From NCBI GenBank assembly GCA_016714535.1, contig JADKDR010000006.1:248001-312000 (forward strand): a stretch of 64,000 nt of DNA. Reading direction: 5' to 3'. Source of the DNA: Bacteroidota bacterium (lineage in GTDB: Bacteria; Bacteroidota; Bacteroidia; AKYH767-A; OLB10). Positions within the stretch are counted from its first letter, which is position 1. The number at the start of each line of letters is the position of its first letter. Below are positions 52,684-60,711 of the stretch, piece after piece. The translations under genes and the position numbers were made by a program. The notes beneath the pieces are model-generated. The model worked only from the letters and a program-made list of their open reading frames with translations. It was not told the DNA's origin and ran no database searches.

Positions 52684-53358
52684 CTAAAACAAATAAGTCC
52701 TCAGTATATTTTTCGAAATTGTTTTAGATACCGCTTCACCCACAGAATTCACCTGCAGCTTTTGATAAATTTTTCGAATGTGCGAATGCACGGTTTCGTA
52801 GCTGATGTTTAATTCATCTGCAATCATTTTATATGATCTGCCTTTCACCAAAAGCTGAAGCACATCCTTCTCGCGACTGCTCAAGTTATAGTTTTCATCG
52901 GGTTGCTTAACAGGTTGAATTTTTGCAAATTGAGTTAATACTTTTCTTGCTATAACGGGTGTCATTGGAGCACCACCATGATATAATTCATTTATGTATT
53001 GAATAAGCGATTGCATATTGGCATTCTTTAAAATATAACCGTTGGCTCCTGCACACAGCGAAGCAAAAACTTTATCGTCATCTTCAAAACCTGTCAACAT
53101 TAAAACAGGCAATGCCTGATATTTAGTACGTAATAATTTTACAGCATCAATGCCGGTAATCAGGGGCATATCAATATCCATTAATACAATATCAGGGTTT
53201 ATGTTTTCAATATCTGCCAGCATATTTTTGCAGGAGTCAAAAGCAGCAACGAGTTGCATGTTATCAGTAGTTGACAATAGCAAACCAATAGATTCGAGCA
53301 CATTAATGTTATCATCAAAAATAATTACCTGAAGTATTTTCTTTTCCTCTGTTATCAT
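52684..53358 (-). CDS. NarL/FixJ-type response regulator
   Basis: About 224 residues from the chosen ATG at 53358. The receiver domain (1-125) has the acidic pair in VIIFDDN, the phospho-acceptor in DIVLMDIDMP and the lysine in GYILKNANMQSL. The C-terminal LuxR helix-turn-helix (about 155-215) reads LSSREKDVLQLLVKGRSYKM then IADELNISYETVHSHIRKIY. A longer frame opens at 53400, but a near -7 sequence (CACTTTTG) lies just before 53358, which supports the shorter start. It directly follows the propeller kinase gene and is its likely partner. Confidence 0.92.
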   Translation of the reverse strand: MITEEKKILQVIIFDDNINVLESIGLLLSTTDNMQLVAAFDSCKNMLADIENINPDIVLMDIDMPLITGIDAVKLLRTKYQALPVLMLTGFEDDDKVFASLCAGANGYILKNANMQSLIQYINELYHGGAPMTPVIARKVLTQFAKIQPVKQPDENYNLSSREKDVLQLLVKGRSYKMIADELNISYETVHSHIRKIYQKLQVNSVGEAVSKTISKNILRTYLF

Positions 53359-53424
53359 GATGCAAAAGTGAGTGTAATTGTTTTCAATACCAATAACCAA
53401 TTATGGTGAAGTGAATAGATGGCT

Positions 53425-56400
53425 TTATACAGTTAATTCAATAATGGTTCCTTTACCCGGAAACGATGTGATTTCTATACTACCCTTTATTTCAGAAGCT
53501 CTTGATTTCATGTTCTTAATGCCGTTGCCATTATATGATTTTAGTTCGTCTGAAATAAAACCACTTCCGTTATCTGAAATTGAAACATACAATTTATCTG
53601 CATTTTTCTTTATGCTAATGTTTACTTCCGTGCAGTTGGCATATTTAATAATGTTGTGAATGGCTTCTTTGTAAATCAAAAAAATATTTTTCCGTTCCGT
53701 CATTTCTAATTTCATTTCAGTAATACGTTCATCATATTCAATATTAAATTGAATGCCTGTTGCTCCTAAAATGGAAGCTGAATAACCTTCCATTCTCAAT
53801 ATTAAATTTTGCAAAGTATCATTTGATGCCTTGGCCGCCCACACCACATCACTGGTTTTATCAATAATTTCTACCGATGAATTTTCTATTTTTTCTAAGA
53901 TAGATTTTATCTCTCTTGAGTTTTCTCCAACTAATTTAGCATTGGCAATCTGGCTGTAAAGGTGAATACTTCCTAACGTGCTGCCTATATCATCATGCAA
54001 ATCGCGGGCAATCTTATTCCGAACTTCCTGCAATTTTAAAATCTGCTGGATTCGATAACGATACAAAACGTATACAGATGTCGATATTACTATTAAAAGC
54101 AAACTATAAAACCACCAGGTGAAATAAAATGGCGGTGTAATAATAAACGGCAATTCATAAACATCGCTTTCAATTCCATCGCTGTTCACAGCCTTAACAT
54201 TAAGTGTAAAATTTCCATGCGGCAAATTGGTGTAGGTAATCAGTGGATTGGTTTGATTATTTCGCCAGGTATCATCAATGCCATCAAGCATATACAAGCA
54301 TGTGGTTTGACCGTTGTCGGAAAAGCTATTTGCAGCAACATTGAATTTCAAAAAGTTTTGATTGTAATTCAATTTCAATTGATCAAACAACAACGAATCA
54401 GAAGGCGCATCCATAATCCACAATCTTGAAATACTGACAAATGGTTTTTCGTGGTTTGAAATAATCTGAGAAGGATAAAAGGAAATAAAACCACCATCGA
54501 AACCAACACTCATTTCATCTTGTATTGTTGAATTGTCATTTCGAAAAAAATACCCGCTGATATTTTCAGAAATCCCGCTTTGCATGTCAAACAACTTGTA
54601 ACGGTTTCCTTTTACATTGTAATGCAACAAACCAGTTGAACTAACCATCCAAAGATTATCATTTTTATCTTTTGCCAAACCCTGCAACGACTTAATTTCA
54701 TTTGCATAAGACACAAATGTTACAGAATTATTCTCGGGAAAAAACTTCAGCAGCCCTTGTCCCTGTGTGGTTACCCAGTAAGAGCCGTCAGTGTTTTCTG
54801 TCATGTCAAAAACATTGTTCACTGATTTTACATTTTTTGTATCAGGTCTATTCCAGGTCTTTGATTCGGAATGAATCACCCGCACAATACTGTCGGCAAA
54901 AGGAAACTCATCGAATGAAATCCTTTGTGGAATCAAAACCTGATTGATACCATGGGTGGCGCCACAAACCCAGATATTGTTTTTCGAATCACTGAAAATT
55001 TTCCGTGATAAATTATCCACAAAAGTTCCTTCTACGTTCGTATCCTTTAAATTGATAAATGCGTTTTTATGTTGGGTATCAAATAGCTTGATGTAATTGC
55101 CATAAAGCGAAACAGCAATAAGCGAATGCTCATGATGCCTTATTTGTGTAATTGAATTTGCACGCGAACCACCCATGAAAAAACTTTGGTGCTTGCTTGC
55201 TGCATAACTGACCTTAGGGAAAACTAATTCAAGTGTTACGGTATCCAATGTAAACACCGAGCGGTTGGTTCCTATATAAATTATGTTTTTTTCATCAAGA
55301 AAAATGCTGGTCAATTCCTGCCTTTCATCGCGATAATAAAAATCCTTATGCAGATAGTTTTCATCATTTGAATTTCTGTAAAAAAAGCCACACTGAGTTA
55401 CAATAAATTCTCTCCCGCTTTTCAAAATAATCCTGTCATTTGCTTTGCATGAAGTAGTTCCGGGCGGAACAGGCAGCTTTGTAATTTCAAACTGATTTTG
55501 CAGCGGGTCGTAAACATACAATCCCGTTTCGGAGGCAATCCATATTCGATTGCGATTATCGCGATACAGACTATTTATTCTGGATGTAACGGGATTTGAA
55601 AATTTAATATCGTTGGTAAAGGATTTTGTTTTCAAATCAAAAAAACGAATGCCCGAAGATTTTGTACCACACCATAAAACTTTGTTTTCATCTTCTGCAA
55701 GGCAAAGTATTTCATCGCCTGATAGCTTCAACTTTAAACTTCTATCAAAAAACCAGGTTGCCAATCTTTTTCCATTTAAATCAAACTGATGCAACCCGTT
55801 ATCCCATGCACCGCACCACAAATGATTATCGCTTCCAAGAAATATTTTATTAATAGTCATAGCTGTGTCTGAGACCTGCGTTCTGAATTTGCCAATATTC
55901 CCCAACCGTTTAAGCGATTCAATAATTCCTGCAAAATATGGTATGGTATCATTAACAAGTACATCATAATAAGTATTGGTGGAAATCAGCTTTTTATTTT
56001 TATCAGTAGCTTTTGTTTTTAAATCGAATAGCTGCAAGCCGGCATTATTCTGAGCAATCCAAAGACAATTTCTGTTTTTATCAAATGTGATGTCGTTGAT
56101 GTTATTTACATTCAATTCTGAATTTGACTTATTATACGTTTTAAACTTACCAGTTCTGAAATCATAACTACACATCCCTGACGAAGCGCTTCCAATCCAA
56201 AGCAATGAATCGTTATCAATTTCAAGGCAAGAAATAATATTACCGCAAAGTGAGTTGATGTCCTTTTCATTGTGTTTAAAAACATAGAAGTCTTGTCCAT
56301 CATAACGGTTCAATCCATCCTTAGTGCCAATCCACATAAAACCCTGTTTGTCGCGAATGGTACACGTAACCTGGTTGTCTGAAAGGCCTTGCTGTGAGGT

Positions 56401-56490
56401 GATACGTCTTAAAGTAATATTCTTTTGCTGACTTGAAGAAGCATTGGAAACCAACATGAAAAGCAATAATGATAAAATCTTCTTTCTCAT
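53425..56490 (-). CDS. two-component propeller sensor histidine kinase (Reg_prop, Y_Y_Y, HisKA_3)
   Basis: 1021 residues. After a signal peptide (1-20) come about a dozen Reg_prop blades forming two beta-propellers (about 25-700; TIRDKQGFMWIGTKDGLNRY, WIGSASSGMCSYD), then a Y_Y_Y Ig-like domain (about 700-780; FKFNVAANSFSDNGQTTCLY), a transmembrane helix (about 790-810), and a HisKA_3/HATPase module with the phospho-His in ARDLHDDIGSTLGS (about 830) and a GNGIKNMKSRA G-box. The large periplasmic sensor suggests recognition of an extracellular ligand, often a glycan in such kinases. It ends 66 bp before the regulator's chosen start. Intact. Confidence 0.93.
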   Translation of the reverse strand: MRKKILSLLLFMLVSNASSSQQKNITLRRITSQQGLSDNQVTCTIRDKQGFMWIGTKDGLNRYDGQDFYVFKHNEKDINSLCGNIISCLEIDNDSLLWIGSASSGMCSYDFRTGKFKTYNKSNSELNVNNINDITFDKNRNCLWIAQNNAGLQLFDLKTKATDKNKKLISTNTYYDVLVNDTIPYFAGIIESLKRLGNIGKFRTQVSDTAMTINKIFLGSDNHLWCGAWDNGLHQFDLNGKRLATWFFDRSLKLKLSGDEILCLAEDENKVLWCGTKSSGIRFFDLKTKSFTNDIKFSNPVTSRINSLYRDNRNRIWIASETGLYVYDPLQNQFEITKLPVPPGTTSCKANDRIILKSGREFIVTQCGFFYRNSNDENYLHKDFYYRDERQELTSIFLDEKNIIYIGTNRSVFTLDTVTLELVFPKVSYAASKHQSFFMGGSRANSITQIRHHEHSLIAVSLYGNYIKLFDTQHKNAFINLKDTNVEGTFVDNLSRKIFSDSKNNIWVCGATHGINQVLIPQRISFDEFPFADSIVRVIHSESKTWNRPDTKNVKSVNNVFDMTENTDGSYWVTTQGQGLLKFFPENNSVTFVSYANEIKSLQGLAKDKNDNLWMVSSTGLLHYNVKGNRYKLFDMQSGISENISGYFFRNDNSTIQDEMSVGFDGGFISFYPSQIISNHEKPFVSISRLWIMDAPSDSLLFDQLKLNYNQNFLKFNVAANSFSDNGQTTCLYMLDGIDDTWRNNQTNPLITYTNLPHGNFTLNVKAVNSDGIESDVYELPFIITPPFYFTWWFYSLLLIVISTSVYVLYRYRIQQILKLQEVRNKIARDLHDDIGSTLGSIHLYSQIANAKLVGENSREIKSILEKIENSSVEIIDKTSDVVWAAKASNDTLQNLILRMEGYSASILGATGIQFNIEYDERITEMKLEMTERKNIFLIYKEAIHNIIKYANCTEVNISIKKNADKLYVSISDNGSGFISDELKSYNGNGIKNMKSRASEIKGSIEITSFPGKGTIIELTV

Positions 56491-57069
56491 TTTATTGTTA
56501 GCTTTTTGGTTGAATTGTCACAAGCTGTGTTCAACAGATAAGTACAACTCTTACCTTGTTTTGTAAAGGTACTTCATTTGGAGATAAGTAACTAAATTTT
56601 CTTATAAGTCTATTATCGATTTCGTTTTCAACTCTTTCGACTTCTCTTTTTTTGATTAAAGTGAAGTCTGTTATTTTTGAAATGAATTATCAAAAAACGC
56701 ATTTCTATTTTTCCATAGTAGCATTATCTTGCAATGTGAATGGTCCGGTAAAATAAGTTATATTTTAAAGTGCTTCTGCTATTTTTTCTTGATGTGTAAA
56801 TGCCTGGTCATTGTCTAATATCATGGTTTTGCTTTGTGTCTTATATTTGTTTTAGTTTGTGCGAGAGATGTAACATAGATTTTTGCACCTAAGCGTCTTT
56901 TTGGAAAGTTGCGCTTGAGTTATCTACATGCAGTGCTCTTGTGCTCACTGAGTGTAATAGAAATCTGTGTTTGTATTTCGCCAGCAATTATATAGGCTTC
57001 AATTTTGCACCTCCTATATTTTTTTATAAAAAAATTTACTCCTTCAGCAAAGAAGGCACATTATTAGAA
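56491..57069. other. gene-free interval between the kinase and a broken surface gene
   Basis: 579 bp with no reading frame I can support. It should contain the kinase promoter on the minus strand. An isolated plus-strand TATATTTG near 56851 has no gene behind it. Confidence 0.5.
57022..57056 (-). terminator. possible weak terminator after the gene at 57070
   Basis: CCTTC (57041-57045) pairs with GAAGG (57052-57056), followed on the minus strand by AGTAAATTTTTTTAT. The stem is only 5 bp, so this is tentative. Confidence 0.4.
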
Positions 57070-57660
57070 CTACTTTTCCAACAACACAGTTTTCGTAAAT
57101 ACATTTTTCGAATCTTTTGCCCTTAAAGTATAAATACCATTTGGCAAATGTGCCAGCGAAATCGAAAAAGTAAAATCGTGCGAAGTGATGTTTGATTGCT
57201 CCATTAATACTACGCTGCCTTTGCTATCAATAATTTCGAAAGTGGCATTTCCGCTTAACACTGAATTTGAAATTTCTATGCTGATGACATCACTTGTTGG
57301 ATTTGGTATTACAAATAATTCGTCACCTGTGTCCGTTACTCCAAACCTTGCAGTGCCAATTACTATAGAAGCATTGCGGCTGCACTTTTTGTTGTCCTTT
57401 ACTGTTACTACATAGGTGCCGGGTACAAGTCCTGTTGCTGTTTGTGTGGTTTTTATTGGCGATGTATTCCATGAATATCTGTAAGGACTAAAACCATTGC
57501 TGGGTGTGGCTGTTGCTGTTCCGTTGTTAAATAGAGGAGAAGTGGCTGGCGTGCCACTCATGGCGATTGCTATTTGAACCGGCTGTGTGAGCGTGTATGT
57601 TTGTGTTTTTGTGCATCCCGCAGCATCGGTTATGGTACATGTATAACTTCCTGCTTTCAA
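57070..57660 (-). CDS. T9SS surface protein, C-terminal part after an in-frame TAG
   Basis: 196 residues. It opens in the middle of an SprB-type repeat (GSYTCTITDAAGCTKTQTYT), contains one more repeat (about 35-100) and ends in a type A T9SS sorting domain (FVIPNPTSDVISIEISNSVL ... NGIYTLRAKDSKNVFTKTVL). There is no signal peptide. The frame is continuous with the gene at 57706-58479 apart from one TAG at 57706-57708. Its 3' end is duplicated at 48079-48153. Confidence 0.72.
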   Translation of the reverse strand: MKAGSYTCTITDAAGCTKTQTYTLTQPVQIAIAMSGTPATSPLFNNGTATATPSNGFSPYRYSWNTSPIKTTQTATGLVPGTYVVTVKDNKKCSRNASIVIGTARFGVTDTGDELFVIPNPTSDVISIEISNSVLSGNATFEIIDSKGSVVLMEQSNITSHDFTFSISLAHLPNGIYTLRAKDSKNVFTKTVLLEK

Positions 57661-57705
57661 GTTGGCAATGGAGTCGATAGTGGCACCTGTAGACCAAAGG
57701 AAAGA

Positions 57706-58479
57706 CTAGGGCGAAACACCGTTTGTTGGTGCTGCTTTACACACACCACTTTTTGCACCAAAGCAAGGCAGGTTTTTTTGTGTTGGGTTTGGACTTATGG
57801 CCACACTTGGGTTTATTATGGAGGTGGCAGTTATTGTGCAGCCATTGCCATCATTAACTATAACTGTATACGTGCCGGCAGCCAATGAACTAACATTTGC
57901 ACTCGTGCTGCCATTGTTCCAAAGGTAAGTATAAGGAGGTGTGGCGTTGCTGGCCAAAACATTTGCAGTTCCATTATTGAAGCCACATGTTGTATTCGTA
58001 TTTGTAGTTGTTGCACTCAGCAACGTTGGCTGTGCAATATTTACATTACATGTTTTAGAGCATCCTGCATTATCGGTTATGGTAACTGTGTAAACCCCGG
58101 CAACCAAACCTGTTGCTGTGGGGGTGCTGCTGCTATTGGACCATAAATAGGCAAAAGGAGCAATGCCACTGGTTGTGCTTACACTTGCCTGGCCGCTATT
58201 GCCACCATTGCACAATACGGCAGTTGTGGTTGCATTTGCTGTTACCGAATCTACTGTTACCATTACTGTGTCTTTCGCAATGACACCTGAGCGGGCATGA
58301 GTAACCGTAAGTATATACGAAGTATTTACTGTTGGAGATGCCTGAGGATTGCTCATAGTACTCGATGATAAACCTCCGGCAGGCGACCAGCTAAAATTCA
58401 GATTTGAATTTGTTGACATACCAATAGCTGCAGTGTTTCCTTTGCAAATAAGTTTATCTGCACCGGCTGAGGCGGCCAC
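57706..58479 (-). CDS. SprB-repeat segment ending at a premature TAG
   Basis: 257 residues as an isolated frame: a PKD-like part (LICKGNTAAIGMSTNSNLNF) and two to three SprB-type repeats (VLCNGGNSGQASVSTTSGIA, LVAGVYTVTITDNAGC, LAAGTYTVIVNDGNGC). It ends GVSP-TAG; the next codons in the same frame read SFLWSTGATIDSIANLKAGS. Sister repeats have a tyrosine or similar residue at the stop position, so a single-base nonsense mutation is the simplest explanation. No signal peptide: the frame extends upstream into the fragments at 58480-59052. Confidence 0.68.
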   Translation of the reverse strand: MAASAGADKLICKGNTAAIGMSTNSNLNFSWSPAGGLSSSTMSNPQASPTVNTSYILTVTHARSGVIAKDTVMVTVDSVTANATTTAVLCNGGNSGQASVSTTSGIAPFAYLWSNSSSTPTATGLVAGVYTVTITDNAGCSKTCNVNIAQPTLLSATTTNTNTTCGFNNGTANVLASNATPPYTYLWNNGSTSANVSSLAAGTYTVIVNDGNGCTITATSIINPSVAISPNPTQKNLPCFGAKSGVCKAAPTNGVSP

Positions 58480-59052
58480 AGTTGCGTTTAAATTTACATT
58501 ATCAATGTATAAATTATTGCCAAAGCGACCACGATTACGAAATGCAATATTTACTCCGTTGCCTATAAAACCATTGCCGGCTAATGAAGGTGATGTATCG
58601 TACCATCCCGTTAATACTAAATTGCCCGGGCGGGTTACATCAACTATTGTAAATCCATCGCGATAATATGAGCTTACTGCATACTCATCTCTAATATATG
58701 TGTTGTGAATGATTGATCCTGAAGCCGGATTCTGAGATTGTATTTTGTCAAGTAATTGAACGTTGTTGGGTCCGAAACATTATATGCAGCAAGGTATGAG
58801 TTGCTTACTTCGTCAGTTGTAAAACTACATTCTGTGACCCATTGAGCCAGGTGTTATGACAAAAAGCATTGGGTGTAGTTTGTTTGTTTGCAGCACACTG
58901 TAACTACCCTCGCTAAGGGATCCGCCATTGGTTCGTGTCCACAAGATTGCACCATCAGCATCTAGCCGCACTAAAAAGAAATCTGCAAATCCGTTACCAT
59001 TGCTTTTGGTATAACCGGCTATAATAAACCCTCTATCAGCTGTTGCATTTAT
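58480..59052 (-). pseudogene. mosaic remnant of at least two other surface-protein modules
   Basis: In frame with the SprB segment there is LYIDNVNLNATVAASAGADK preceded by RDEYAVSSYYRDGFTIVDVT and TGWYDTSPSLAGNGF, which resembles a choice-of-anchor/LVIVD-type module. In a shifted frame upstream comes TTDEVSNSYLAAYNVSDP of the same module. In a third frame comes TADRGFIIAGYTKSNGNGFA then DFFLVRLDADGAILWTRT, a propeller blade of another protein type. At least two frameshifts join them. The 5' end is cut by the IS1380-type element at 59053. Confidence 0.6.
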
Positions 59053-60485
59053 CCGCAAATAGACAATCCACATGTTAAAAACTTTGCATATTCTTTATTG
59101 ACAATACACCTAAGGATTTTGACCTTGTAACCAAAACTTACAAATAATATGTGTTATAAAATTGAATATTCTGATGATAAAGTAAGTGCATGGGGAGGTT
59201 TTTCGTTAATGAAAAAATTCAATGATAAAATTGGTTTGAAAAGCGTTTTGCAAAATCTACACATTCCCGAAAGCAAGAGTAATAACAGGTTTGAGAATGA
59301 GGAAATCATTGAAAGTTTCCTATTGTCAGTATGGTTAGGCTGTTACAAATTTTCACACACACATGTGTTAAGATTAGATGATACGCTAAAAAAAATATTT
59401 GGATGGAAACAAATACCAAGCGATACAACCTACAAACGATTTTTTCAAAAGTTTAATCAAGGCATAAATAATGAGGTGTTTCCAACATTGCAAGAATGGT
59501 TTTTTAATCAATTGCAGTTTGATAATTACGCATTAGACTTGGACTCTACCGTTATTACTCGGTATGGTGATTTGCAAGAAGGCAATCATAAGGGCTATAA
59601 TCCAACCAAAAGAGGTAGAGCCTCTCATCATCCATTATTTGCTTTTTTAGGCAACGAGCGCATGGTTGTAAACAGTTGGCTTAGAAGTGGCGATACCTCA
59701 AGCGCACATCAGTGTAATGAGTTTTTAAACGAAACATTATCCATACTCAAAAACAAAACAATTGGTTTGCTACGTGCCGATTCTGGTTTTGCAAGCGATT
59801 TAATTTTTAGACATTTAGAGCAAGAACAAATTCCATACGTGATAGCGGGGAGAATGCATTATCCATTACAAGATAAGATAAAGCAACAAAAAACCTGGAC
59901 AGCTATCGGATTAGGAATTTGGATTAGCGAAACAAGGTATAAGGCATCAAAATGGGAATCAGAACGTAGGGTTATTGTTATAAGACAAAGCGTTGATTTA
60001 AGGCCCAAAGCAACAGGTAAAAAACTAAAGCTGTTTGATGATAAGGAATATTATGAGCAATACCGGTATCATACTTTTTATACAAATCAAACGCTACCTG
60101 CAACACAAATTTGGGAACAATACAAAGGAAGGGGCGATTGCGAAAATAGGATTAAAGAACTTAAATATGATTTTGCATTAGAAGGTTTTAATATGAAAGA
60201 TTTTTTTGCAACAGAAGCAGCATTGCGTATGGTAAACTTAGCTTACAATATCATAAGTTTGTTCAGACAGGTTAGCTCCGAAAAGCCAAATCATCAACGA
60301 TTACAGACATTAAGACTCAACTGCTATGCAGTTGGAGCTTGGATGACAAAAAAAGGAAATAGTAGGATATTGAAATTGGCTGTTCCAATAAAAAAACGAA
60401 AATGGATGGATGGAATTTTTGGCAAAGTGGATAGTTGCTCTTTCCCTTTATCATTAATAACTTAAATCCTACTGTCTATTTGCGG
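59053..60485 (+). mobile_element. IS1380-family insertion sequence
   Basis: About 1.43 kb bounded by perfect inverted repeats CCGCAAATAGACA (59053-59065) and its complement (60473-60485). The symmetry extends outward by ATTTAT/ATAAAT, so the exact boundary is uncertain. No clear direct target duplication is seen in the flanks. One intact transposase gene is inside. It truncates the surface-protein remnant to its left. Confidence 0.85.
59149..60465 (+). CDS. IS1380-family transposase
   Basis: 438 residues, full length for the family. DDE triad regions are visible: first Asp in YALDLDSTVITRYGDLQEG, second in GLLRADSGFASDLIFRHLE, and the Glu in GRGDCENRIKELKYDFALEG. The N-terminal KIEYSDDKVSAWGGFSLMKK opening fits Bacteroidota IS1380 members. 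The frame is uninterrupted and both terminal repeats are present, so this element is probably still able to transpose. Confidence 0.92.
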   Translation: MCYKIEYSDDKVSAWGGFSLMKKFNDKIGLKSVLQNLHIPESKSNNRFENEEIIESFLLSVWLGCYKFSHTHVLRLDDTLKKIFGWKQIPSDTTYKRFFQKFNQGINNEVFPTLQEWFFNQLQFDNYALDLDSTVITRYGDLQEGNHKGYNPTKRGRASHHPLFAFLGNERMVVNSWLRSGDTSSAHQCNEFLNETLSILKNKTIGLLRADSGFASDLIFRHLEQEQIPYVIAGRMHYPLQDKIKQQKTWTAIGLGIWISETRYKASKWESERRVIVIRQSVDLRPKATGKKLKLFDDKEYYEQYRYHTFYTNQTLPATQIWEQYKGRGDCENRIKELKYDFALEGFNMKDFFATEAALRMVNLAYNIISLFRQVSSEKPNHQRLQTLRLNCYAVGAWMTKKGNSRILKLAVPIKKRKWMDGIFGKVDSCSFPLSLIT

Positions 60486-60645
60486 ATAAATATCTTTTTT
60501 AGGGCGGCAACACTTTAGAGCCGGTTTCGATAATATTGCTTATTACAATACGACAAGAATTAGTCAATTATTTTAAAAACTAACGGAGATTTAAACCATC
60601 GTCATAATATTTTAAACTAACGTAACTTAAATGGCCTGTTAAATG

Positions 60646-60679
60646 CAAAAAGCCGGAAGAGTAAAACTCTTCCGACTTT
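60646..60679 (-). terminator. intrinsic terminator of the gene at 60712
   Basis: CGGAAGAG (60654-60661) pairs with CTCTTCCG (60667-60674). On the minus strand a CTTTTTG tail follows. It begins about 33 bp after the stop. Confidence 0.85.
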
Positions 60680-60711
60680 GCTTTGGTTGTAATACTAATT
60701 TGTAGGGCAGG

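Noticed and set aside
48300..58479. Alternative genetic code or programmed stop read-through explaining the internal TGA and TAG
   Set aside because: TGA and TAG both end clearly intact genes in this window (for example TGA of the kinase gene at 33411 and of the antitoxin gene at 52309, TAG of the small membrane gene at 486), and two different stops are involved, so recoding is unlikely.
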